Both the position numbers and the translations under genes were made by a program. From KBS50 sp042666615 (GTDB taxonomy: Bacteria; Actinomycetota; Actinomycetes; Mycobacteriales; Micromonosporaceae), in assembly GCF_042666615.1 (NCBI RefSeq), contig NZ_JBHTDD010000027.1, positions 1-64,000 of the forward strand: a DNA stretch of 64,000 nucleotides, in the 5' to 3' direction. How positions within the stretch are numbered: position 1 is the first letter of the stretch; every line of letters begins with the position of its first letter. A model generated the notes under the pieces. That model was not told where the DNA came from. It worked only from the letters and a program-made list of their open reading frames with translations, and did not search any database. Below, one piece after another: positions 34,033 to 42,101 of the stretch.

Positions 34033-34573
34033 GAGAATCTCCCGTCACGTTCACCGATATCCGGTGGCCACTTGCCGACGCCGATACGCCGGCCTTTTCA
34101 AGCACCTGACGCAGGGTGGCCAGGCCCCGCGCGGTCTGCGACTTCACATTGCTGGGCGAGCAGCGCATCGCCTTCGCCACGTCCTCGACGGGCAGGTCAC
34201 ACAGGAAACGCATGACCAACATCGCCCGCTGCCCCTTGGGCACCTGTTCGAGTGCCCGCAGGACGACATCCCTGGTCTCGATGTCGACTTCGGGTTTCGC
34301 CGCCCGCTCCGGGGGACGCGGCGTCAACCGGACCCGCGACCAGGCGAGCCGGCGCTCGTCGATGAAAGTCCGCACGAGCATGCGGTGCAGGTAGCCGTCC
34401 CGGTTCACGGCGACCCGTGCTCTATTCCATTTCAGGTAGAGCTTCGTCAACGTGTTTTGCGAGAGATCGTCGGCCCGCTGCGGGTCGCCGCACAACAGAT
34501 AGGCGGCCTGCCGCAGCGACGCCATCCGCGCGGAGACGAATTCGACGTACTCCTCTTCGTGGGCCCGATCCAC
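34025..34573 (-). CDS. ECF RNA polymerase sigma factor, SigE-like family
   Basis: A 182-residue sigma-70 family factor. Region 2 is FVSARMASLRQAAYLLCGDPQRADDLSQNTLTKLYLKW, and region 4 is ALEQVPKGQRAMLVMRFLCDLPVEDVAKAMRCSPSNVKSQTARGLATL. I chose the GTG at 34573 because GGAGG lies eight bases upstream; the frame also runs to a TTG at 34594. It heads an operon with the HAF-like membrane protein and the subtilase, so it likely directs their expression and its own. Confidence 0.9.
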   Translation of the reverse strand: MDRAHEEEYVEFVSARMASLRQAAYLLCGDPQRADDLSQNTLTKLYLKWNRARVAVNRDGYLHRMLVRTFIDERRLAWSRVRLTPRPPERAAKPEVDIETRDVVLRALEQVPKGQRAMLVMRFLCDLPVEDVAKAMRCSPSNVKSQTARGLATLRQVLEKAGVSASASGHRISVNVTGDSHA

Positions 34574-34672
34574 CCAATGCCCCTCCGTCGCCAACCGGCG
34601 GTCGATCGGCTGCCGACCGCGTCACCCGTCTGACGGGATCGGCCGGCGGAGAGGACGCATGGCCCGGATGGC

Positions 34673-35476
34673 TTATTCGGTCCGGCCCTCGCCGAACAGT
34701 TCGGGCCGGTCCTCGCGGAACAGCGCGGGGCGGGTCCACTCCCCCAGCCGGCCGGGCAACGGCACGTCGTCCCATGGCACCCGGTGCAGCAGCCGGTCCA
34801 GGATCAGGCCCAGCAGCAGGCCGGCCACCGAGTCCGTCAGCCAGTGCCAGCCGAGATAGGTGGTGGTGCCGAAGACGACCGCCGGTGGCAGCACCCGGAC
34901 CAGGGTCACCAGCCCGTCCGGCAGCGACCGGCCGAGGGTACGCAGCAGCGCCGCCAGCAGCAGCGCGAGCACCCCGTACCAGAGGATGGTGTTTGTGACG
35001 TGGCCGGACGGATACGACCGCGCGTAGCTCAGCGGCAGGTCGTGCTGGAAGAGCGGCAACGTCTGCGCCGGCGGCAGGAACGGCTCCCGCACGTCGGCGC
35101 TCGGCGCCGGACGGGCGGTGAGGATCTTCAGCGGCGCCACCGTGAGGTAGATCAACGCGGCGGTGAGCAGCACCGGCAGCACCGGGCGGACCGATCGGGT
35201 ACGCCACGCGACAAGCCCGGCCAACCCCAGCGCGATCAGCAGCAGCGGAGTGCCCTGGCCCAGATAGTTGAGGATCCGGGCGGTCCAGTACGCGGCCGGC
35301 GGCCGGTGCGTGTCGGCCCAGTCCGCGACGGCCCGGTCCCACCCGAACAGGTGCCCGTTGGCCAGCGCGACGGTCAGCGCCAGCAGGGCCACGAGCAGCA
35401 CCGCGTCCGGCCACCAACCGGCCGGGCACACCGACCGGGACCGGAGCTTCTCGCGTACCACCGGGCCGTCGCGCAC
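34673..35476 (-). CDS. PAP2 superfamily membrane phosphatase
   Basis: A 267-residue integral membrane phosphatase with about six helices. The three active-site motifs are K-x6-RP (KILTARP), SYPSGHVT and the third motif GWHWLTD (motif 3, xxxxHxxxD). This family removes phosphate from lipids such as phosphatidate or undecaprenyl pyrophosphate, with the active site on the outer face. The GTG start at 35476 is the first in the frame after a stop. It is divergent from the DUF4032 gene across a palindrome. Confidence 0.88.
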   Translation of the reverse strand: MRDGPVVREKLRSRSVCPAGWWPDAVLLVALLALTVALANGHLFGWDRAVADWADTHRPPAAYWTARILNYLGQGTPLLLIALGLAGLVAWRTRSVRPVLPVLLTAALIYLTVAPLKILTARPAPSADVREPFLPPAQTLPLFQHDLPLSYARSYPSGHVTNTILWYGVLALLLAALLRTLGRSLPDGLVTLVRVLPPAVVFGTTTYLGWHWLTDSVAGLLLGLILDRLLHRVPWDDVPLPGRLGEWTRPALFREDRPELFGEGRTE

Positions 35477-35505
35477 CCACCCACGCTACCCCGGCTCCCC
35501 TCCTG

Positions 35506-35564
35506 TTGATCAAGAGGTTCGCGTCGCGTCGGCCGCCGATCTTTGACGCAACGCTCTTGATCAA
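35506..35564. repeat. dispersed palindromic repeat in divergent promoter region
   Basis: TTGATCAAGAGGTTCGCGTC and its imperfect complement (GACGCAACGCTCTTGATCAA, three mismatches) flank 19 bases. The arm matches that of the palindrome at 29168 at all but one position over 18 bases. Here the flanking genes are divergent (PAP2 and DUF4032), so it cannot be a simple terminator. Confidence 0.75.
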
Positions 35565-35632
35565 CCACAGGGTGGCCGGCGGTGGGTGTGGCGCCGGACA
35601 CGGTGACGAGCGTCCGTGCGGGGACAGGGGTC

Positions 35633-36853
35633 ATGCTTGGGGACGTGCGGATCACCTCAGCCCTCATCGACCCCGCGCTGCTCGACCTGCCCTGGTCGAC
35701 GCCGCTGGAGGAGTGGCCCGCCGACCACCTGGTGGCGCTGCCCCAGGGTATCTCCCGGCACATCGTCCGGTTTGTCCGCCTCGGTGACACCGTGTACGCG
35801 GTCAAGGAGACCGGCGAACGGGTGGCCGAGCGAGAATACGGCCTGCTGCGCGCGCTGGAACGGATCGACTTCCCGTCCGTAGAGGCGGTGGCGATCGTCG
35901 CCGACCGGGAGGACGAGAACGGCGAGCCGCTCGACCCGGTGTTGATCACCCGGCACCTCCAGTTCTCGCTGCCGTACCGGGCGTTGTTCTCGCACACCCT
36001 GCGTCCGGATACGATGACCCGGCTGCTCGACGCGCTCGCCGCGCTGCTGGTCCGGATGCACCTGACCGGCTTCTTCTGGGGTGACTGCTCGCTGTCCAAC
36101 ACCCTGTTCCGGCGGGACGCCGGCGCGTTCGCCGCCTACCTGGTCGACGCCGAGACCGGCGCCCTGCACAGCCGGCTCTCCAACGGCCAGCGCGGCGAGG
36201 ACCTGGAGATCGCCCGGGTCAACATCTTCGGCGAGGCACTCGACCTGCAGGCCGCCGGGCTGCTGCACGAGTCCATCGACCCGGAGGTGGTCTGCGAGGA
36301 GGTGGTGCGCCGCTACGAGGGCCTGTGGCACGAGATCACGTACGAGCAGCAGATCGAACGGGACGCCCGGCACGACATCGAGGGCCGCATCCGCCGGCTC
36401 AACGACCTCGGCTTCGACGTCGCCGAGGTGGCCATGTCGACAATCGACAACGGGCGGTACCTGGTCCGCCCCAAGGTGGTGGACGCCGGCTACCACACCC
36501 GGCGGCTGCTCCGGCTCACCGGCCTGGACGCCGAGGAGAACCAGGCCCGCCGGCTGCTCAACGACCTCGACGCGTACCGCGCGGAGAGCGACCTGGTCGA
36601 CGAGCAGCAGGCCGCGCACCGCTGGCTCACCGAGGTCTTCGAACCGGTCGTCCGGGCGGTCCCCGCCGCGCTCCGGCGCAAGCTGGAGCCGCAGGAGATC
36701 TTCGCGCAGATCATCGAGCACAAGTGGTTGCTCTCCGAGCAGTCCGGCCGGGATGTCGGCATGGGCCCGGCGGTCCACTCGTACCTCAGCGACGTGCTCA
36801 CCCACAAGCCCGACGAGCAGGCCGTGTTGGGCGCCGCCGCGCCGGTCTCCTGA
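35633..36853 (+). CDS. DUF4032 protein with kinase-like N-terminus
   Basis: A 406-residue cytoplasmic protein. Its N-terminal half resembles a lipopolysaccharide-kinase-like fold: YAVKETGERVAEREYGLLRALERI supplies the lysine and glutamate pair, MHLTGFFWGDCSLSNTLF the catalytic-loop-like element (with D and N), and YLVDAETGA a DFG-like position. The C-terminal half, from about residue 230, is the DUF4032 region (YEGLWHEITYEQQIERD, LNDLGFDVAEV). I prefer the ATG at 35633. Substrate and role are unknown; it is widely conserved in actinomycetes. Confidence 0.82.
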   Translation: MLGDVRITSALIDPALLDLPWSTPLEEWPADHLVALPQGISRHIVRFVRLGDTVYAVKETGERVAEREYGLLRALERIDFPSVEAVAIVADREDENGEPLDPVLITRHLQFSLPYRALFSHTLRPDTMTRLLDALAALLVRMHLTGFFWGDCSLSNTLFRRDAGAFAAYLVDAETGALHSRLSNGQRGEDLEIARVNIFGEALDLQAAGLLHESIDPEVVCEEVVRRYEGLWHEITYEQQIERDARHDIEGRIRRLNDLGFDVAEVAMSTIDNGRYLVRPKVVDAGYHTRRLLRLTGLDAEENQARRLLNDLDAYRAESDLVDEQQAAHRWLTEVFEPVVRAVPAALRRKLEPQEIFAQIIEHKWLLSEQSGRDVGMGPAVHSYLSDVLTHKPDEQAVLGAAAPVS

Positions 36854-36914
36854 CGGGCCGCGGACGCCACCGCGACACGGACGCCGCCCCGTCGGTTGGG
36901 CGCCGCGCGGCCGG

Positions 36915-38693
36915 TTACGGCGGGTCGCCCGGCCGCGGCGCCACGACGACCGGGCTGGCCTGCTTGAGCAACCAACTCAGCCCGGCCCGACGGGCCACCA
37001 CGGTCAGCCGATCCCCGGTGGCGAGCCTGGTCCCCGCCGCCGGGGACCAGGCCGCGGTGGTCGCGTCCCGCCGCGTCACCGCGATCACCCGGACTGCCTC
37101 GGCCCGACCGGCCTCCCGCACCGGACGACCCACAAGCGCCGAGCCGGCCGCCACCGGGACCTCGGCGATCAGCAGCACGTGCCGCTGCACCGGGATCGTG
37201 GCGATCACCGCCCGGTTCAGCAGCGCCGCGGCGAACGCGGGCGCGGCCAGGTAGGACACGCTGCGCGAGACGCCGATGTTGAAACCCTGCTGGATCCGGG
37301 CGGCGAAGTCACCGTCGAACAGCCGCAGCACCACCCGTAGATCCTCACGGACCATCCGGCCGTTCAGCGCGGCCTCCAGGTTCGTGACGTCGTCGGTGGA
37401 GAGCACCAGCAGGGCGCGGGCGGTGCGGACCGAGGCCAGGTCGAGCGTCTCGGCCAGCGCCCCGTCAGCGGTGAGCAGCGGAATGTCCCGTTGTCGGGCG
37501 ATCGGCACGCCGCGTGCGTTCGGGTCCTTGTCGATCGCCACGACCTCGATGCCGAGGTCGTGCAACTGGGCCATCACCCGGGTGCCGACGTTGCCGAGCC
37601 CGACGACGATCATGTGGCCCTCGCGGTACGGCGGCAGCCGATCGCTGGCCAGGGCGAGCCTGGCGTTCACGATCCCGTCGACCACGGCCGCGGTGAGCAG
37701 CGGCACCAGGGCCAGCCCGGCCACGGTCAGCACCACCTGCATGATCTTCGCGAGCAACGGTTGGTTGATCTCCGGATCGGCGCCGCTCAGGGTCATCACC
37801 ACGGTCATATAGAGGGAGTTGCCAATCCCCAGCTCGTGCCGGGTGGCGGAGAGCACCACGCCCAACACCACCACCACGGCGAGCACCACCAACGTGGCAA
37901 TGCCGATCTTGCGGGTGGCGAACGAACGGACCGCTCGTCCCACCAGCCGCGCGGGCCGGCGCCGACGCCGGTCCCGGGCGATCCGCCGGGCGGCCACCTC
38001 GGTGCCGGCTGGCTGCCCGTTCGCCTCTGCCAACACGAGGTCGGACCCGTCGAGGTCGTCCGGCAGGATCCGCGGCCGGCCGGCGTCACTGGTGTCGGCC
38101 AGCCCGCACACCACGTCTTCCGGGCGGACATCGGTGCGCCGGGCCACGTACAACGTCCGGCCCCGGTGCCGGAAGTGGGTGGGTGCCACCTCGCCGAGCG
38201 CGGCGGCCACGAAGGCCGGTGCCGCCATGGACGCGTCGGAGAGGACCTCGCTGTCCGGGAGCAGCCGGCGCACCCCCTTCGCCAGGCCGGTGTTGAACAT
38301 CCGCAGCACCACCCGCAGCCGCGGCTCCACCGCCTGCGCGCAGAGCGCGGCGTGGATGTTGCCGACGTCGTCCTGGTGCAGCAGCGCCAGGCCGGTCGCG
38401 CCGGGCAGGCCGGCCTTGCGGAACGCGTACTCGTCCAGCCGGTCGGCCTCGACCAGCTTGATCCCCGGCAGCTTGCGGATCTCCGGCCCGTCCAGCCGGC
38501 GGCGTCGCGGCACGATCACCGTCACCCGGGGTCGGGCGGCCGAGAGTTCCGCGCCGAGCAGGGCCTTCACCACGTGGTACGCGAGCGGGTCCTGGCCGCA
38601 CACAACGTAGTGCGGTCGTCCGTCGCCGACCGGACGCAACAACCGCCGGTTCTCCACGACGCGCCGCGCCCGGTTGCGCCAGGGATCCGCCAT
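36915..38693 (-). CDS. TrkA/RCK-type ion channel-like protein (CASTOR/POLLUX-like layout)
   Basis: A 592-residue protein with two nucleotide-binding RCK halves around a membrane core. The first RCK domain (HYVVCGQDPLAYHVVKAL) is at about 28-140, then a helix near 265-285, a pore-like loop ending in VMTLSGADPE, a second helix near 323-345, then the second RCK domain GHMIVVGLGNVGTRVMAQL with the acidic IDKDPNA and a TrkA-C part. The usual potassium filter TVGYG is absent. RCK domains bind NAD(H) or ions and gate the pore. The ATG at 38693 gives a normal length; GGAG abuts it closely, so the start is uncertain by up to 25 codons. Confidence 0.8.
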   Translation of the reverse strand: MADPWRNRARRVVENRRLLRPVGDGRPHYVVCGQDPLAYHVVKALLGAELSAARPRVTVIVPRRRRLDGPEIRKLPGIKLVEADRLDEYAFRKAGLPGATGLALLHQDDVGNIHAALCAQAVEPRLRVVLRMFNTGLAKGVRRLLPDSEVLSDASMAAPAFVAAALGEVAPTHFRHRGRTLYVARRTDVRPEDVVCGLADTSDAGRPRILPDDLDGSDLVLAEANGQPAGTEVAARRIARDRRRRRPARLVGRAVRSFATRKIGIATLVVLAVVVVLGVVLSATRHELGIGNSLYMTVVMTLSGADPEINQPLLAKIMQVVLTVAGLALVPLLTAAVVDGIVNARLALASDRLPPYREGHMIVVGLGNVGTRVMAQLHDLGIEVVAIDKDPNARGVPIARQRDIPLLTADGALAETLDLASVRTARALLVLSTDDVTNLEAALNGRMVREDLRVVLRLFDGDFAARIQQGFNIGVSRSVSYLAAPAFAAALLNRAVIATIPVQRHVLLIAEVPVAAGSALVGRPVREAGRAEAVRVIAVTRRDATTAAWSPAAGTRLATGDRLTVVARRAGLSWLLKQASPVVVAPRPGDPP

Positions 38694-38788
38694 CTCCGGA
38701 TCGTATCCAGTTCGATCATCACCTCGCGCACTGGTGATCATCACGATCGGTCGGGCATGCACCCGCACCGGCCGGGTAGAGCAGATCC

Positions 38789-39325
38789 GTGCAGACCTTC
38801 CTGCCGTACCCGGACTTCGCCCGTACCGCGACCACGCTGGACCCGCGACGGCTCGGCAAGCAGCGGGTGGAGACGATCCAGGTGCTGCGCGGGTTGACCA
38901 GGCCGGGTTACGGCTGGCGCAACCATCCGGCGGTGAAGATGTGGGCCGGCTACGAGGAGGCGCTGGTCCGATACGGGTTGGACATCTGCGCGGTGTGGCG
39001 GGCCGGCGGGCGGGCGGACACCTGCGCCGCCACGTTGGTCACCGACCTCGCCGCCGGTTGCGGCCCTTCCCTGGTACGCGAGCAGGCCGAACTGGCCGCC
39101 GTCGGCGAGCTGCCGCCCTGGCTGGGACGGGACGACCTGCATCTGAGCCACCGGTCGTCGTTGCTGCGCAAGGATCCCGACTTCTACCGGCCGCTCTTCG
39201 GCGACATCGCGGACGACCTGGAGTACGTCTGGCCGCCCTCAGACCGCGCGCCGTCCTGCTCCGCCGTGTTAGGAAGGAACGCTTCCGCTCCATCCGGCGA
39301 CGACAAGGGGCTCTCCCGTGGCTGA
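38789..39325 (+). CDS. MSMEG_6728-family protein, pyrimidine-dimer DNA glycosylase-like
   Basis: A 178-residue protein that begins MQTFLPYPDFARTATTLDPRRLGKQRVETIQ, the conserved opening of this actinobacterial family, related to the T4 endonuclease V fold. Later conserved stretches are YGWRNHPAVKMWAGYEEAL and HLSHRSSLLRKDPDFYRPLF. A role in excising damaged DNA bases is inferred from family resemblance only. The last 8 bases overlap the oxidoreductase gene. The last 30 residues are less conserved in style. Confidence 0.78.
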   Translation: MQTFLPYPDFARTATTLDPRRLGKQRVETIQVLRGLTRPGYGWRNHPAVKMWAGYEEALVRYGLDICAVWRAGGRADTCAATLVTDLAAGCGPSLVREQAELAAVGELPPWLGRDDLHLSHRSSLLRKDPDFYRPLFGDIADDLEYVWPPSDRAPSCSAVLGRNASAPSGDDKGLSRG

Positions 39326-40877
39326 TATCTCACGACCGCTGGGTCGGCTGCTCGGCGTACGGCGGGAGGTCGCCGAGCCGGGTGACGGCGGTGCCGAGCG
39401 GGCCCCCGCCGGGGCCGAGGCGATCGTGGTCGGCGGGGGCATCGCGGGGATGTCGGCGGCCGTCGTGCTCGCCGAACGCGGCGTGCGGGTACGGGTGCTG
39501 GAGGCCCGACCCTGGCTCGGTGGGCGGCTGGCGGCGTGGCCGGACCGGCTGGCCGACGGCACCCCACAGGTCGTCGAACACGGTTTCCACGCCTTCTTCC
39601 GGCAGTACTACAACTGGCGGTCGATCCTGCGCCGGGTCGACGACGAGCTGGACTTCCTGCGGCCGGTGCCGGGCTATCCGGTGCTGTCCGCGAGCTGGCC
39701 GACCGAGGAGTTCGGCCGGCTGCCCGCCGCACCGCCGCTGAATCTGCTCACCCTGGTCGCCCGCAGCCCCAGCCTCCGGCTGCGGGATCTGCGCACGATG
39801 GACGGTCAGGCGGCGCTGCCGCTGCTCGCGTACGACCCGGAGCGCACCTTCGCCGAGTGGGACGGCACCACGGCGGCGGCGCTGCTCGACTCGCTCCGGC
39901 TGCCGGACCGGGCCAGGGCCATGCTCTTCGAGGTCTTCTCGCACTCGTTCTTCAACCTGGAGGCGGACTACTCCGCCGCCGAGATGGTGGCGAACTTCCA
40001 TTTCTACCTGCTCGGCAATCCCGAGGGGTTGGCGTTCGACGCGCCGTACCAGGACTACGACACCGCCATCTGGCGACCCCTCGCCGACTATGTCGCGGCA
40101 CGCGGGACCGAGGTGCTCACCGACCGGCCGGCGCTCGGCGTGGAACGGGATGGAGACAGTTGGCGGGTGCGGACCGCCGACGGTATGCACGCCGCACCAC
40201 ATCTCGTGCTGGCGGTCGACCCGCCGGCGTTGGCCACGCTCGCCGAGGCGTCACCGGACCTCGCCGCGGCCGTCCCGGGCGGCACGACCGGCTCGGTGAC
40301 CGCCGCCGGTCCGCCGTACGCGGTGGCCCGCTACTGGCTCGGTGGTGACGTGCGCCCGGACCGACCGATATTCAGCGGGGTGTCCCGCCAGTCCACTCTG
40401 GACTCGGTGACTCTCTATCACCGGCTGGAACAGGAACCGGGCCGGTGGGCCCGGCGCACCGGCGGCTCGGTCGTGGAGTTGCACGCGTACGCCTGCGAGC
40501 CCGGCGTACCGGCCGAGGAGCTGGCGGAACGGATGCGCCGGGAGCTGGCGACGCTGTGGCCGGAGGTGGCCGACCTGCCGGTGGTGGAGCTGCGCGCCCG
40601 GGTGGAGGCGCAGGCACCGGCGTTCCGACCGGGTGGCCACGCGACCCGGCCCGGCGTACGGACCGGCGCGGCCGGGGTGTACCTCAGCGGGGACGGCATC
40701 CGCACGTCGTTCCCGAGTGCGCTGATGGAACGCTCCGCCGCCACCGGCGTTTTGGCGGCCAACCACATCCTCCGCACGTACGGGGTGCGGACCGAGCCGG
40801 TGTGGTCGATCCGCCCTCGCGGCCTACTCGCCGCCAGGGGCCGACCCGCGCCGCTCGGGGGCGTGACCCCCGCCTGA
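39318..40877 (+). CDS. FAD-dependent oxidoreductase, phytoene-desaturase-like
   Basis: A 519-residue flavoprotein of the amine oxidase/phytoene desaturase superfamily. The dinucleotide-binding motif is AIVVGGGIAGMSAAVVLAERGVRVRVLEARPWLGGR at about 35-70, followed by GTPQVVEHGFHAFFRQYYN. The C-terminal FAD motif is GVYLSGDGIRTSFPSALMERSAATGVLAANHIL. The GTG at 39318 has AAGGGG eight bases upstream and overlaps the previous stop. Relatives act on carotenoids, squalene-type lipids or hydroxysqualene, but no other isoprenoid gene is adjacent. Confidence 0.82.
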   Translation: MADISRPLGRLLGVRREVAEPGDGGAERAPAGAEAIVVGGGIAGMSAAVVLAERGVRVRVLEARPWLGGRLAAWPDRLADGTPQVVEHGFHAFFRQYYNWRSILRRVDDELDFLRPVPGYPVLSASWPTEEFGRLPAAPPLNLLTLVARSPSLRLRDLRTMDGQAALPLLAYDPERTFAEWDGTTAAALLDSLRLPDRARAMLFEVFSHSFFNLEADYSAAEMVANFHFYLLGNPEGLAFDAPYQDYDTAIWRPLADYVAARGTEVLTDRPALGVERDGDSWRVRTADGMHAAPHLVLAVDPPALATLAEASPDLAAAVPGGTTGSVTAAGPPYAVARYWLGGDVRPDRPIFSGVSRQSTLDSVTLYHRLEQEPGRWARRTGGSVVELHAYACEPGVPAEELAERMRRELATLWPEVADLPVVELRARVEAQAPAFRPGGHATRPGVRTGAAGVYLSGDGIRTSFPSALMERSAATGVLAANHILRTYGVRTEPVWSIRPRGLLAARGRPAPLGGVTPA

Positions 40878-40929
40878 TCCTCAGCGTTGGCCAGGGGCCG
40901 ACCCGCGCCGGCCCCCGCGTGACCCCTCA
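40833..40929. repeat. short duplication at gene ends
   Basis: A 21-base block, GCCAGGGGCCGACCCGCGCC plus G, occurs at 40833-40853 and again at 40890-40910. Each copy is followed by CGTGACCCC and then by CTCAGCGTTGGCC. The pair covers the 3' end of the oxidoreductase gene and the 3' end of the convergent small membrane protein gene, with 57-base spacing, and looks like a tandem duplication that has lost some bases. Confidence 0.75.
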
Positions 40930-41169
40930 GCGTTGGCCGGACGCCGCGTAGCTCATCGCGGCGATCAGGAGGAGGATCACCAGGCCGGCCCGGGTGAACG
41001 CCCCCCGGCGCAGCGTCCACGCTGTCTTCCGCAGGCCGGCGACGCTCGACTTGGTGACTGTGTAGTCCTTCCAGGCCCGGCGGGCCACGGCCAGCTTCGT
41101 GCCGGCGACGAGACCGATGGCGAGACCGAGGACGAGCATGAGGAGGGAGGTAGGTCGATCCACTGACAC
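40927..41169 (-). CDS. small membrane protein, 80 residues
   Basis: An 80-residue protein with two hydrophobic segments, residues 7-23 (SLLMLVLGLAIGLVAG) and 60-75 (AGLVILLLIAAMSYAA), joined by a basic Lys/Arg-rich loop (KLAVARRAWKDYTVTKSS). The start is GTG at 41169 or 41163; neither has a strong ribosome binding site. I do not know the function. It may be a small envelope protein. Confidence 0.6.
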   Translation of the reverse strand: MSVDRPTSLLMLVLGLAIGLVAGTKLAVARRAWKDYTVTKSSVAGLRKTAWTLRRGAFTRAGLVILLLIAAMSYAASGQR

Positions 41170-41228
41170 ATCTTCGGGTTACGTTCGCATTGACCGACAT
41201 CGTCCGTTCGGTGACGTCATGACAATCG

Positions 41229-41239
41229 ATGTGTCACAT
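41229..41239. promoter_or_regulatory. ATGTGTCACAT palindrome in an intergenic region
   Basis: A perfect 11-base palindrome, ATGTG-T-CACAT, flanked by GATC-like bases, in the 229-base divergent space between the two small membrane protein genes. Nearby GTGACGTCATGACA adds related half-sites, so a regulator site is plausible. Confidence 0.4.
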
Positions 41240-41398
41240 ATCGAACACGGTTACGCATTGCTGACGCCGAAGTAACACTACGTCGCGCCGCGTCAAAAGC
41301 TGATCGCACACGGGAAACGCCGTCACTCCCTGGTATGGGCCGAGGGTCAATCCACGGACCGATCCCACGAGACCGGGCACCAACCTACGCTGCCGCTC

Positions 41399-41986
41399 AT
41401 GCGGACGATGATCGATATGTTTCGCGGGGCGACGCGCCGTCTGACGTACTGCGCCCTGCTGTTGCCCGTCGCGGTGGCGGCGCTGGCCGTCGTACTGGCG
41501 GGCCGGCCGGAGCCGGCCGTACGTTGGTGGCGGAACCTGTCGGTCCGGCTACTCGGCGTCCCGCCGCTGCCGTCCGCCCGCCGGCCGCTCGGCGTCCCGC
41601 CGCTGCCGCCCACCCGCCGGCCCGGCTGGTCCCGGACGGCCACGCACACCGCGCTCAGCCTGCTGCTCGGCGCAACGGCGCTGATCCCGGTGGGGCTGGT
41701 GCTGCTGTTCGTGTCCCGGGGCGTGCTGTACGGGGTGGTGGATCCCGGGCCATATGACACCGCCTGGGGCGGGCCGAGCCGGGGTGGGGCGTGGCTCGCG
41801 CACTTCCTGGTCGGCGTGCCGATCATGGCAGCGGGCCTCGCCTTCGGCGCGCTCGTCGTCGAGGTGCACCGCCGACTCACCGCCGCCCTCACCGGCCGCC
41901 CGACCGGCCGCTGGGTTGTCCCGGTGGCGTTGCTGCTCGCGCTGGTCGGGGCCACGTTCGTGGTGGCCTGGACCCGGCAGATCTGA
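41399..41986 (+). CDS. polytopic membrane protein resembling the 'putative sensor' domain
   Basis: A 195-residue membrane protein with four hydrophobic segments, at residues about 16-34, 83-105, 133-152 and 172-191. The opening RRLTYCALLLPVAVAALAVVL and the pattern of paired helices with VPIMAAGLAFGALVVEVHRRLTAALTG resemble the N-terminal sensor domain that precedes some actinobacterial histidine kinases, but no kinase follows. Residues 51-75 are two 12-residue repeats (LGVPPLPSARRP / LGVPPLPPTRRP). ATG at 41399 or 41408; the ribosome binding site is weak. Confidence 0.6.
   Translation: MRTMIDMFRGATRRLTYCALLLPVAVAALAVVLAGRPEPAVRWWRNLSVRLLGVPPLPSARRPLGVPPLPPTRRPGWSRTATHTALSLLLGATALIPVGLVLLFVSRGVLYGVVDPGPYDTAWGGPSRGGAWLAHFLVGVPIMAAGLAFGALVVEVHRRLTAALTGRPTGRWVVPVALLLALVGATFVVAWTRQI
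41552..41623 (+). repeat. 36-bp tandem duplication within membrane protein gene
   Basis: Two near-identical 36-bp units at 41552 and 41588, in frame, each opening with CTCGGCGTCCCGCCGCTGCC. They encode the paired LGVPPLP-x-x-RRP segments in a cytoplasmic or periplasmic loop. Confidence 0.85.
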
Positions 41987-42101
41987 CTTCACCCACGGAC
42001 TTCGAGAAGCGTTCACGACGCCCTCATCCGGTGGCCACGGCGCCGGCCGCGATCGGGCATACCGTCCGGCCTGTCCCAGACGCTATGGAGCGGAGTTGAG
42101 C

